Below are positions 55,915 through 64,000 of a DNA stretch of 64,000 nt, one piece after another. The notes under the pieces are model-generated. The model saw only the letters and a program-made list of their open reading frames with translations, had not been told where the DNA came from and did not search any database. Position 1 is the stretch's first letter. Each line of letters begins with the position of its first letter. A program made the position numbers and the translations under genes. The stretch is from contig JAPSJC010000004.1 of NCBI GenBank assembly GCA_031178355.1, positions 31,598 through 95,597 on the forward strand, written 5' to 3'. This DNA is from Ureibacillus sp. GTDB lineage: Bacteria > Bacillota > Bacilli > Bacillales_A > Planococcaceae.

Positions 55915-58900
55915 ATGAGTTCGTTTGATGAAAAACTACAGCAATTATTTGCTCAAACTGCTGTGCAATACATAGTATATAAACAAAATGATGATACAGC
56001 TCGGATGGATAAATTAAGATTATTTGCGCGTAAATTACTGCAAAAAGAATATACCATCGCTTTTGCTGGGCACTTCTCAGCTGGGAAATCCAGTATGATT
56101 AATGCATTATCAGGAGAAGACATTTTAGCAGCTAGTCCTATACCGACTAGTGCAAATATTGTAAAAGTTCATAAATCAGAAGAAGATTATGCCATTATTT
56201 ATATGCATAATGAAAAACCAATTAAATTTGAGGCAGGTTACGATTTTAAAACTGTAAAAGAGTTAAGTAAAAACGGAGAACTTGTTTCACAAATTGAAAT
56301 TGGACATCGTGATTCAACATTACCTACAGGTGTTACGGTAATGGATACACCGGGAGTAGATTCAACTGATGACGCTCACGCTATGTCTACTGAATCTGCT
56401 TTGCATATAGCGGATGTCGTATTTTATACGATGGACTATAATCATGTTCAATCCGAATTGAACTTCCAATTTACAAAGCAATTATTAAAATATAACCCTA
56501 ATCTATATCTAATTGTGAATCAGATCGACAAACATAAAGATAACGAGTTAACCTTTGATGAATACAAACAATCTGTATATCAATCTTTTGCAGCTTGGGG
56601 AGTTGAACCAAAGGGGATTTTCTTTACATCATTAAAGAAATTGGACCATCCAAATAATGACTTCCAAACAGTGAAGCAAATAGTAAACGATTCGATGAAC
56701 GATTGGCAAGATCAACTAATTCTCACTGCAGAAAGCACATTAAAAAAGATGCATGACGAGCATATCGATTATTTAAATGAAGAAAAATCACAAATGCTCA
56801 TTGAATTTGAAGATCGTCTTTCGAAGGATGATTGGGAGAATCGATTCGATTTAATAGAACAATATGAAAAACTCAAACTACAAACAGAATTATTTTCATA
56901 TGAAAACTGGGATGACAATTTCCGAGAAAATAGAAAAGAATTACTCGATAATGCAGCAATAATACCTGCAGATTTTAGAGATAAATTACGAATCTATTTA
57001 GAGAGTCAGCAACCAGGGTTCAAAGTGGGTGGTTTATTTTCTGCTAAGAAAAAGACAGAAGAAGAGATTACCCGACGTAAAAATGACGTCTACGATCAAT
57101 TTAAATCAATTGTTAATTCACAAATCATTGGGCATCTAAAATCATTAATGAAACAATCATTAAAGGATGTCGGAGCATTAGCGGAACAAACCGCATCTCA
57201 AATTGATTCTATAGATTTTACTCTTCCATTTTCTATTATTGAAGACCAGATTCATAAAGGTTCACTGATAACTGGGGATGCATTACTGAATTTTGCAAAT
57301 CGTGTTGCAGACGCAACAAAGCGATATTTTATCCAAGAAACGGATATCTGGAAAGACAAACAGAAAGAGGTATTAGTCGAAGTAGCGAATTCCTCTCAAG
57401 CTCCCGTGTCGGATAAATTAAACGCGCTTTCTAAAAAAGTTTCTGCAATAGAAAGTATTCTACAAATGGACAGCCGTAAACAATTTGCTGAGAAACAAAT
57501 GATCCAAGTAAACAAGGAAACTCGGGATGAGGCAAATAGACAAAATAATCAATGGAAAAAAGAGTTTGAACAGTCGCTAAATGAAATTCGGTTATTTGAC
57601 CCATCAATGTTGGTAACTAGTAAAAATGAAGCGATATCTAATTTAGAAGTTACGAATACCGTTTCTTTCGAAAAGTTCAATGGAGAACATGTTATCGAGG
57701 CTGCAACTAAAACTGCGGATGCAGTAAGTAAAATTAACGGATTTGAAGAAGTTTCGAACTTCTTAAAGAAAAAAGTAGCAAGATTAAAAGAACAGGATTT
57801 TACTATTGCATTATTCGGTGCTTTTAGTGCAGGTAAATCAAGTTTCTCTAATGCTTTACTAGGTGCAAAAGTGTTACCGGTTTCACCAAATCCAACGACT
57901 GCAGCTATTAATAAAATCCGTCCTGTAACTGAGAATCACCCTCATGAAACAGCAGATGTCCAACTAAAAACAGCGGAACAACTATTAGTAGATATTCAAA
58001 GTTCATATGAAGCTATTGGTTTAACCATCACAACATTAGAAGAAGCTTTTAAGCGTGCAGAAGAAGGTTTACAAATCCAGTTAAGTGACGAAAGGTTAAA
58101 TGTCCATAAGTCATTTATTCGTGCCTATAGAACTGGATATGAAACTTATAAGAGTCAGTTAGGACAGAAAATTCGAGTAAATCGAACTGAGTTTGAATTA
58201 TTTGTAGCACAGGAAAGTCGTTCTTGTTTCGTTGATAATATTGACTTTTATTACGATTCTCCTTTAACTCGTATGGGCGTAACACTTGTAGATACACCTG
58301 GTGCGGATTCTATTAATGCAAGACATACGGGTGTAGCTTTCGATTACATTCGAAATGCAGATGCTATTTTGTTTATTACTTACTACAATCATGCTTTTGC
58401 AAAAGCCGATCGAGAGTTTTTAATTCAACTAGGTCGAGTAAAAGATGCCTTTGAATTAGACAAAATGTTCTTTATTGTGAATGCAATTGATTTAGCTGAA
58501 ACCAAAGACGAAGAAGAAGATGTGAAGAACTATGTACGTAATGAATTGCAACGTTTTGGTATTCGTTTCCCTAAAATTTATGGGGTATCAAGTCTAAATG
58601 CATTACGTGAAAAAGTAGATCTCCAAGATTTACAATCGGGAATGAAGCCTTTTGAAGAATCGTTCTACCAATTTTTAAAAGAAGATCTAACTGCTATTGC
58701 GATTCAGGCTTTAAATGATGAAGTAGAAAAAACACATCAAAGATTACATTCGTTAATTGTTCAAACTGAAGAAAATTTACTTCGTAAAGATGAGCGTCTT
58801 GCTGAGCTAGAGCAATTAGAATTAAAAATTCGTAAAATGTATGCGCAAGTCTCAACAACAATGTTAGAAAGTGATGTAAAACAAGAAGTAGATGAGCTTT

Positions 58901-59535
58901 TATATTATTTGATGCAAAGAGTGTATTATCGCTATCCAGATTTCTTTAGAGAGTGCTATAATCCTTCTACATTTGCATCAAAACAATCACAATTAGCCTT
59001 AAAGCAAGCCTTGACAGAAACACTCGACGCATTGAAGTTTGACTTTGCTCAGGAATTGCGAGTAACAAACTTCCGACTTTCTCAGTTTATTCAAAAGAAA
59101 ATACAAGAGCGATACAAAGAAGATGTTCGTCAACTTAAAGAAATGAATAATAGCTTTTCGTTTATTGCTTATGAGTCAGGTGAGCCAAATTTATTAGAAT
59201 TTGCAGGGCCATTTGAAGATTATGGGAAATATGAATCTGTTAAATCCTATTTTAAAAATGCGAAATCTTTCTTTGAAAAGAATGAAAAAGAACTTCTAAA
59301 AGCGGCATTAGAAGAACTAACAAAACCTGATGCTGAAAAGTACTTGAATGATGAAAAGCAACAGTTAATGACCTGGGCTACAAGCTTTATTAAAGAAGAA
59401 GCAGAACGACTACGTTCACATATATCTCATGAAGCGATTGCTCAAATTGAAACCGAACGTTTATTATTACAAGAAGAAAACCGTCTTTCTGCATGGAAAG
59501 AAATTTATTCTGAATTACAAAAAACGGGGGTTTAA
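55915..59535 (+). CDS. dynA: Bacterial dynamin-like protein DynA (double dynamin)
   Basis: A 1206-residue protein with two fused dynamin GTPases. The first has G1 GHFSAGKSSMINAL (~52), DTPGVD (G3) and NQIDKHKD (G4). The second has G1 GAFSAGKSSFSNALLG (~634), DTPGAD and NAIDLAE. Long helical stalk segments follow each. In B. subtilis DynA (YpbR) tethers and fuses membranes and helps against phage and membrane damage. The start may be GTG 55909 or ATG 55915, both after AAAGGGG; the open frame extends back to 55876. The sulfurtransferase gene follows after 3 bases, so the two form an operon. Confidence 0.94.
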   Translation: MSSFDEKLQQLFAQTAVQYIVYKQNDDTARMDKLRLFARKLLQKEYTIAFAGHFSAGKSSMINALSGEDILAASPIPTSANIVKVHKSEEDYAIIYMHNEKPIKFEAGYDFKTVKELSKNGELVSQIEIGHRDSTLPTGVTVMDTPGVDSTDDAHAMSTESALHIADVVFYTMDYNHVQSELNFQFTKQLLKYNPNLYLIVNQIDKHKDNELTFDEYKQSVYQSFAAWGVEPKGIFFTSLKKLDHPNNDFQTVKQIVNDSMNDWQDQLILTAESTLKKMHDEHIDYLNEEKSQMLIEFEDRLSKDDWENRFDLIEQYEKLKLQTELFSYENWDDNFRENRKELLDNAAIIPADFRDKLRIYLESQQPGFKVGGLFSAKKKTEEEITRRKNDVYDQFKSIVNSQIIGHLKSLMKQSLKDVGALAEQTASQIDSIDFTLPFSIIEDQIHKGSLITGDALLNFANRVADATKRYFIQETDIWKDKQKEVLVEVANSSQAPVSDKLNALSKKVSAIESILQMDSRKQFAEKQMIQVNKETRDEANRQNNQWKKEFEQSLNEIRLFDPSMLVTSKNEAISNLEVTNTVSFEKFNGEHVIEAATKTADAVSKINGFEEVSNFLKKKVARLKEQDFTIALFGAFSAGKSSFSNALLGAKVLPVSPNPTTAAINKIRPVTENHPHETADVQLKTAEQLLVDIQSSYEAIGLTITTLEEAFKRAEEGLQIQLSDERLNVHKSFIRAYRTGYETYKSQLGQKIRVNRTEFELFVAQESRSCFVDNIDFYYDSPLTRMGVTLVDTPGADSINARHTGVAFDYIRNADAILFITYYNHAFAKADREFLIQLGRVKDAFELDKMFFIVNAIDLAETKDEEEDVKNYVRNELQRFGIRFPKIYGVSSLNALREKVDLQDLQSGMKPFEESFYQFLKEDLTAIAIQALNDEVEKTHQRLHSLIVQTEENLLRKDERLAELEQLELKIRKMYAQVSTTMLESDVKQEVDELLYYLMQRVYYRYPDFFRECYNPSTFASKQSQLALKQALTETLDALKFDFAQELRVTNFRLSQFIQKKIQERYKEDVRQLKEMNNSFSFIAYESGEPNLLEFAGPFEDYGKYESVKSYFKNAKSFFEKNEKELLKAALEELTKPDAEKYLNDEKQQLMTWATSFIKEEAERLRSHISHEAIAQIETERLLLQEENRLSAWKEIYSELQKTGV

Positions 59536-59538
59536 CCG

Positions 59539-60348
59539 ATGGGACTGTTTATCGTTGAAGCAAATGAAGTTAAAAAAGATGGCCGCTTTATTGATACACG
59601 TTTTAATTTGCAAGATAAACTTTGGGGTGAAAAAATATTTAATGAATCGCATATTGAGGGAGCAATTTATTGGGGATTAGAAACCGATTTATCTAATATG
59701 GCTAGTACGGAAGGTCGTCACCCAATGCCATCATCGGTACAGTTGAGTGATTTATTTGAAACTTCTGGTTTATCATATGAAGATACAATCTACATTTATG
59801 ATCAAGGAGCGGCACCATTTGCTACAAGAGCGTGGTGGATGTTAAAGTATGCTAATTTTCCAAATGTATATATAGTGAATGGTGGTTTTGATGCATTAGT
59901 CGAAGCGGGATTTAGTGTAACAAGTGAGATTGAGGTCTACCCTAAAACCAATCTTGATATTAATTGGAATGAAAAGATTTACGCTAATCGAACAGACGTA
60001 AAAAAGATCGTCGATGGAAGTGATCAAGCAACACTGCTTGATGCTCGCGCGGCAGTACGATATAAAGGGGAACATGAACCACTTGATTTTAAGGCTGGTC
60101 ATATTCCAACGGCTAAAAACTTTGATTGGGAACAATTATTAGAGGGCAATAAATTAAAAGTAAATAATCAGCTTATCAATCAATTTAAGAAAGATGAGAA
60201 TATTGTTGTTTATTGTGGTTCAGGTGTAACCGCATCTCCTTTATATGCAGTATTAGCTGATTTAGGATATGAAAATATCCGTTTATATGTCGGTAGCTTC
60301 AGTGATTGGATTACCCAATACGAAGTTGAAATTGGTGAAAAGAATTAA
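59539..60348 (+). CDS. Two-domain sulfurtransferase (rhodanese / mercaptopyruvate type)
   Basis: 269 residues: an inactive N-terminal rhodanese domain (FIDTRFNLQD, HIEGAIYWGLETDLS) and an active C-terminal one with LLDARAAVRYKGE and the catalytic Cys226 in VVYCGSGVTASPLYAVL. The loop CGSGVTA is typical of 3-mercaptopyruvate/thiosulfate sulfurtransferases. No signal peptide, so cytoplasmic. It is 3 bases after dynA. A terminator follows at 60358-60398. Confidence 0.92.
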   Translation: MGLFIVEANEVKKDGRFIDTRFNLQDKLWGEKIFNESHIEGAIYWGLETDLSNMASTEGRHPMPSSVQLSDLFETSGLSYEDTIYIYDQGAAPFATRAWWMLKYANFPNVYIVNGGFDALVEAGFSVTSEIEVYPKTNLDINWNEKIYANRTDVKKIVDGSDQATLLDARAAVRYKGEHEPLDFKAGHIPTAKNFDWEQLLEGNKLKVNNQLINQFKKDENIVVYCGSGVTASPLYAVLADLGYENIRLYVGSFSDWITQYEVEIGEKN

Positions 60349-60357
60349 AATAAGTCA

Positions 60358-60398
60358 AACGTATGATCCATTTTATCTAAGTGGTCATACGTTTTTTT
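60358..60398 (+). terminator. Terminator after the sulfurtransferase gene
   Basis: AAACGTATGATCC pairs with GGTCATACGTTT (one G:T), with a long loop and seven T. Confidence 0.85.
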
Positions 60399-60480
60399 AT
60401 TTAGTTGAATATAAATAAATGTAACTTTTTTCTAGAAAGTTCGACCAATCCTTTGAATAGAAGTAAAGGAGAGAAAAAAA

Positions 60481-61416
60481 TTGAAAAAAACCAGATTATC
60501 AGTGTTGGCTACTACAGCTTTATTAGCAAGTTCGATTATAGTTCCAACGGCATCAGCACAATATTTAGAAGGACAAGAAATTAAAGACACCGAGGGGCTT
60601 GAATACCGTACCCTAATAGCAAAAGACATAGAAGAATCCGTAGAAAATCAAAAGTTTATACAAATAAACGGGAAAATTAATAAAATTACAAAAGAAACAA
60701 GCGGAAACTATTACGGTACAGTAGATGGTGATAATCCATTTGGGTTTTATTTTGACGAAAGTACAGTAATTTTGAATAATCATGGTGAAAAAGTGACGCT
60801 TGAAGAAGGTATGCAATTTTCGGCATATGTTGATTCTAGTAAACCAATGATGATGATATACCCACCAAGATATTCTCCAGAAGTTATAATTGCACATACT
60901 AGTGAAGTTGGAACAGTTCAATTAGATCAATTTGATGAAAATTATCTAAATAAAAAACAAGATCTAGTAATTAACGTATCTAAGGATACAAATATCATAA
61001 ATCTGTCAGGAGAAGAACTTAGTGAAACAGACATCATTAATAAAAACGTTATAATCTTTTATGAGTATCTGTTAAAAAGTTATCCAGCTCAAACTGGTCC
61101 ATCTAAAATCATCGTTTTAGATCCATCAAATGAAGAGTTAGCCTACAATATAGTAGAACATGATCATTATGTGATAAATGGTGTTAAAATGATTCCATTA
61201 CGACTTATATCAGAACAATTAGGATACAAAGTAGAAACGATTGAAAACGGTGCTATTATATCAAAGGGTGCATTAAGCTACACAATAATTCGTGGTGAAA
61301 AACAGTATGGGAACAATAAATCTCTAAAATACTTTCCAGAAGAACCAGTATTACTGGAATATGGTAAAACATATGTCCCTTATGAATTTTTAGAATTATT
61401 AATAGGAGAAAAATAA
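60481..61416 (+). CDS. Secreted protein with copper amine oxidase-like N-terminal domain
   Basis: 311 residues. The N terminus is a Sec signal, KKTRLSVLATTALLASSIIVPTASA, with cleavage likely after ASA. The middle 200 residues form an OB-like all-beta domain of unknown type (INGKINKITKETSGNYYGTV). The C-terminal ~75 residues match the CuAO-N1 domain: VINGVKMIPLRLISEQLGYKVE, then a second half TYVPYEFLELL. Such domains are wall or surface modules in Firmicutes, function unknown. TTG start at 60481 with AAAGGAGAG upstream. It stands alone between two terminators. Confidence 0.85.
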   Translation: MKKTRLSVLATTALLASSIIVPTASAQYLEGQEIKDTEGLEYRTLIAKDIEESVENQKFIQINGKINKITKETSGNYYGTVDGDNPFGFYFDESTVILNNHGEKVTLEEGMQFSAYVDSSKPMMMIYPPRYSPEVIIAHTSEVGTVQLDQFDENYLNKKQDLVINVSKDTNIINLSGEELSETDIINKNVIIFYEYLLKSYPAQTGPSKIIVLDPSNEELAYNIVEHDHYVINGVKMIPLRLISEQLGYKVETIENGAIISKGALSYTIIRGEKQYGNNKSLKYFPEEPVLLEYGKTYVPYEFLELLIGEK

Positions 61417-61431
61417 CTATTACTGGTTATG

Positions 61432-61463
61432 ATCTATGAAGCATTTGCTTCATAGATTTTTTT
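61432..61463 (+). terminator. Terminator after the CuAO-N protein gene
   Basis: ATCTATGAAGC pairs perfectly with GCTTCATAGAT across ATTT, followed by eight T. Confidence 0.88.
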
Positions 61464-61484
61464 TAATTTTTAAATGTGAACTTT

Positions 61485-61583
61485 TTGTGACAATTTTATT
61501 CACTAGTTCTAACAAACGAATTAGTAAGTTTGTGAATTTTTTCATATTTGTATTAACAAAGTAAAACGTGTAATTTTTCACAA
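61485..61583. promoter_or_regulatory. Cluster of TTGTGA-type motifs upstream of malic enzyme
   Basis: TTGTGA at 61485-61490, TTGTGAATTTTTTCATAT at 61530-61547 and TTCACAA at 61577-61583 resemble half or partial sites for Rex/Fnr-type redox regulators (Rex consensus TTGTGAANNNNTTCACAA). The 61530 copy agrees at 12 of the 14 fixed positions. The remainder of 61464-61763 is AT-rich without genes. Confidence 0.35.
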
Positions 61584-61763
61584 ACCAATCATGAGTAAAC
61601 TATAGGTTTAAATTTCATACTAACATGAGTGTGAATTATATTTAAATAGTAAAAAGGTAAAGTAAATTACGTTGAAAACATGCAAGTGAAATTAGAAATT
61701 GTAGAAAAATTAGTTATTATTATAGTGAAAAATGGTAAAAAATAAAAATATTCGTAAATTACA

Positions 61764-61792
61764 TTGACTTTAATTCACTAAAGCAATATTAT
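61764..61792 (+). promoter_or_regulatory. Sigma-A-type promoter of the malic enzyme gene
   Basis: TTGACT (61764-61769), spacer of 17, and TATTAT (61787-61792), about 40 bases before the start codon. Confidence 0.7.
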
Positions 61793-61831
61793 TCAAAATT
61801 ATATAATTGTTTTTTATTAGGAGAGGGGACG

Positions 61832-63067
61832 ATGACAATGGATTTAATGAAAAAATCTTTGGAAATGCATGAAATAAATAAGGGGAAAATGACTGTAAAA
61901 TCAAAAGTACCAATCGACGATATATATGATTTAAGTTTAGCTTATTCCCCGGGTGTAGCTGCACCCTGTATTGAAATAGATAAGAATCGTTCGAAAGTTT
62001 ATGACTATACGATAAAGGGGAATACAGTAGCTATTGTTACAGATGGTTCTGCAGTATTGGGTCTTGGTGATATTGGTCCAGAGGCTGCATTACCAGTAAT
62101 GGAAGGAAAAGCACTTTTATTAAAACGTTTTAGTAACGTAGATGCATTTCCGATTTGTTTAAATACAAAAGATGTAGATGAAATTATACGAACAGTCAAA
62201 GCTATTTCCCCAACTTTTGGCGCAATTAATCTTGAAGATATATCTGCACCACGCTGTTTTGAAATTGAGGATAGGTTACGTCAGGAATGTGATATACCGG
62301 TATTCCATGACGATCAGCATGGAACTGCAATAGTAGTTGGTGCAGGACTGACTAATGCTCTTAAAATTGTAGGTAAGAAAAAAGAAGAGATTAAAATTGT
62401 TATTAATGGTGCGGGAGCAGCTGGTATCGCAATCTTAAAACTATTATTACAATTAGGTTATAAAAATGTGCTAATGTGTGATTCTTCTGGAATTATTTAT
62501 AATGGTAGACCGTATGGAATGAATCCAATTAAAGAGGAAATTGCTCAAATTACGAATTTGGACAATGTGAAAGGAAGCCTTGCAGAAGGATTACTAGGTG
62601 CTGATGTATTTATTGGCGTATCGGTTGCAAATTTACTAACTCAATCCCATATTCAGTCAATGAATGATGATCCAATCGTTTTTGCGCTGGCTAATCCAAA
62701 TCCGGAAATTACATTTGAACTTGCAAAAGAATGGGGAGTACGGATTATTGGCACAGGAAGGTCTGATTATCCGAACCAAGTAAATAACATGCTTGCATTT
62801 CCAGGGATATTTAGAGGAACTTTAGATGTCCGTGCATCAGATATTAATGAAGCCATGAAATTAGCAGCAGTGGAGGCAATTGCTTCATTAGTTTCAGAAG
62901 AAGAATTAAATGAAGATTTCATTATACCAAAAGCATTAGATGAAAGAGTTGCGAAAGAAGTGGCAAAACGAGTAAGCCGTGCTGCAATTGACTCAGGTGT
63001 AGCTAATATAGTTCAGCCAACTGAAAACATTAGTACGGAATATCAAACGAACAATAATGTAAAATAG
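61832..63067 (+). CDS. Malic enzyme (YtsJ type)
   Basis: 411 residues. It oxidatively decarboxylates malate to pyruvate. LSLAYSPGVAAPC has the catalytic Tyr, MEGKALL the catalytic Lys, INLEDISAPRCFEIE and FHDDQHGTA the metal site, and INGAGAAGIAILKLL the dinucleotide loop. The layout and length match B. subtilis YtsJ, the NADP-linked enzyme. GGAGAGGGG precedes the ATG at 61832 (another ATG lies at 61838). It is monocistronic, with a good promoter upstream and the 52-bp repeat array downstream. Confidence 0.95.
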   Translation: MTMDLMKKSLEMHEINKGKMTVKSKVPIDDIYDLSLAYSPGVAAPCIEIDKNRSKVYDYTIKGNTVAIVTDGSAVLGLGDIGPEAALPVMEGKALLLKRFSNVDAFPICLNTKDVDEIIRTVKAISPTFGAINLEDISAPRCFEIEDRLRQECDIPVFHDDQHGTAIVVGAGLTNALKIVGKKKEEIKIVINGAGAAGIAILKLLLQLGYKNVLMCDSSGIIYNGRPYGMNPIKEEIAQITNLDNVKGSLAEGLLGADVFIGVSVANLLTQSHIQSMNDDPIVFALANPNPEITFELAKEWGVRIIGTGRSDYPNQVNNMLAFPGIFRGTLDVRASDINEAMKLAAVEAIASLVSEEELNEDFIIPKALDERVAKEVAKRVSRAAIDSGVANIVQPTENISTEYQTNNNVK

Positions 63068-63120
63068 CTTATTTAGGTAGTGGGTCAGTAAGAGTTAAGC
63101 AATGAATTAAAATTTTCACA

Positions 63121-63900
63121 AGACATTTTACTTAGGAAATGAAGTTAAAATGTCTCGTAGAAGCTTTCAACAAGACATTACAAAAGGAAAACGGGGTTAA
63201 AGTGTCCCGAAGAAGTGTTCAACGAGACATTTTACTATGTAAAAGAAGCAGAAGTGTCTCGTGGAAGCTTTCAACAAGACATTTCAAAAGGAAAACGGGG
63301 TTAAAGTGTCCCATAGAAGTGTTCAACGAGACATTTTACTTTGGAAATGAAGCAGAAGTGTCTCGTAGAAGCTTCCAATGAGACATTCCAATAGGAAAAC
63401 GGGGTTAAAGTGTCCCATAGAAGTGTTCAACGAGACATTTTACTTTGGAAATGAAGCTGAAATGTCTCGTAGAAGCTTCCAATGAGACATTCCAATAGGA
63501 AAACGGGGTTAAAGTGTCCCATAGAAGTGTTCAACGAGACATTTTACTTTGGAAATGAAGCAGAAGTGTCTCGTAGAAGCTTCCAATGAGACATTTCAAA
63601 AGGAAAACGGGGTTAAAGTGTCCCATAGAAGTGTTCAACGAGACATTTTACTTTGGAAATGAAGCAGAAGTGTCTCGTAGAAGCTTCCAATGAGACATTC
63701 CAATAGGTAAACGGGGTTAAAGTGTCCCATAGAAGTGTTCAACGAGACATTCCAAAAGGAGTAAGGGGTTAAAGTGTCCCGTAGAAGTGTTCAACGAGAC
63801 ATTTTACTTTGTAAAAGAAGCTGAAGTGTCTCGTAGAAGCTTTCAATAAGACATTTCAAAAGGAAAACGGATCAAAGTGTCCCATAGAATAATCTCCAAC
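63121..63900. repeat. Tandem array of fifteen 52-bp units in two mostly alternating types
   Basis: The motif AGACAT recurs at exactly 52-base steps from 63121 to 63849; a sixteenth, partial copy is shifted by one base at 63902. Type A has TTTACTTTGGAAATGAAGCA after AGACA, then GAAGTGTCTCGTAGAAGC. Type B has TTCCAATAGGAAAACGGGG, then TTAAAGTGTCCCATAGAAGT. A and B alternate as a 104-base dimer six times; at 63745 two B units sit side by side; A and B then resume (7 A, 8 B). Each unit holds TGTC and AGACA arms facing each other, so either strand could fold into serial hairpins. 52 is not divisible by 3, so the array is not coding. Confidence 0.93.
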
Positions 63901-64000
63901 CAGACATACGGTTTAATCTAAAGAGTTTCTCGTATAATCAACCAAACAATATAATTTTCCATTAGGAACTGTCCCTTAAATTTCCCTTTGCAACGAAAAA
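63901..64000. other. Sequence beyond the repeat array, no feature recognised
   Basis: The last 100 bases begin with a degraded repeat remnant (AGACATACGG at 63902). I see no start codon with a ribosome site and no hairpin before the window ends. Confidence 0.5.

Noticed and set aside
63139..63381. 80-residue ORF in the repeat array
   Set aside because: The 52-base period is not a multiple of three, so the frame changes every unit; there is no ribosome site, and the protein is only the translated repeat.
63121..63900. CRISPR array
   Set aside because: The units are similar over their whole 52 bases; there are no unique spacers between conserved repeats, and no cas genes nearby.

Overview
This is an AT-rich, low-GC Firmicute chromosome segment. 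Gene order over roughly the first 42 kb follows the Bacillus subtilis aroB-to-ypvA region closely (aroB-aroH-hisC-tyrA-aroA, ypiA-ypiB-ypiF-qcrABC-ypjA, yitT-type, dapB-mgsA-bshA-cca-birA-panBCD-dinG-ypmB-aspB-asnS-dnaD-nth-ypoC, recU/ponA, yppE-mrfA-mrfB-gpsB-rnpB-ypsC-ypvA). It differs from B. subtilis by losses: no trp genes between aroH and hisC, no bshB1 between mgsA and bshA, no ypjB and no ypmA. It also has insertions: a YugP-like protease and a PQQ-type dehydrogenase. With the kinds of intergenic repeats present, this suggests a member of Bacillales outside Bacillus proper, most likely the Lysinibacillus/Solibacillus/Ureibacillus (Planococcaceae/Caryophanaceae) group. That placement is inference.

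Layout. 1-4.4 kb: end of the shikimate/aromatic amino acid operon. 4.5-9.2 kb: TPR protein, ReoY/YpiB, YpiF and the menaquinol:cytochrome c reductase operon qcrABC with a good sigma-A promoter. 9.3-14.4 kb: membrane protein YpjA, Zn metallopeptidase, a GC-rich repeat element inside inverted repeats, a membrane-anchored quinoprotein dehydrogenase fused to cytochrome c, and a YitT-family membrane protein. 14.5-21.7 kb: lysine, methylglyoxal, bacillithiol, tRNA-CCA, biotin and pantothenate genes, with a candidate attenuator leader before panBCD. 22-42 kb: DNA repair, replication and cell-wall genes (two DinG-family proteins, Nth, DnaD, RecU, MrfA/MrfB, PonA, GpsB) plus the RNase P RNA.

42.3-54.9 kb is the main accessory region: a 1062-residue MalT/BTAD-type activator followed by a nine-gene catabolic operon. 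The operon encodes a lipoprotein binding protein, two ATPases and two permeases of the branched-chain (HAAT) ABC type, a thiolase-fold KASIII-like enzyme, an alpha/beta hydrolase resembling intracellular PHB depolymerase, an NAD-type SDR and an acyl-CoA synthetase. It has a CcpA (cre) site at its promoter. Enzyme content (hydrolase, 3-hydroxyacyl dehydrogenase-like SDR, ligase, thiolase-like enzyme, but no acyl-CoA dehydrogenase or enoyl hydratase) suggests import and breakdown of a 3-hydroxy-acid, ester or oligomer. This is my candidate for an undescribed system.

55.0-63.1 kb: an orphan CheX-like protein, a double dynamin (DynA), a two-domain sulfurtransferase, a secreted copper-amine-oxidase-N protein and malic enzyme. 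63.1-63.9 kb: a strikingly regular array of fifteen 52-bp units, mostly alternating between two variants and built on spaced inverted TGTCT/AGACA motifs. The window ends soon after it.
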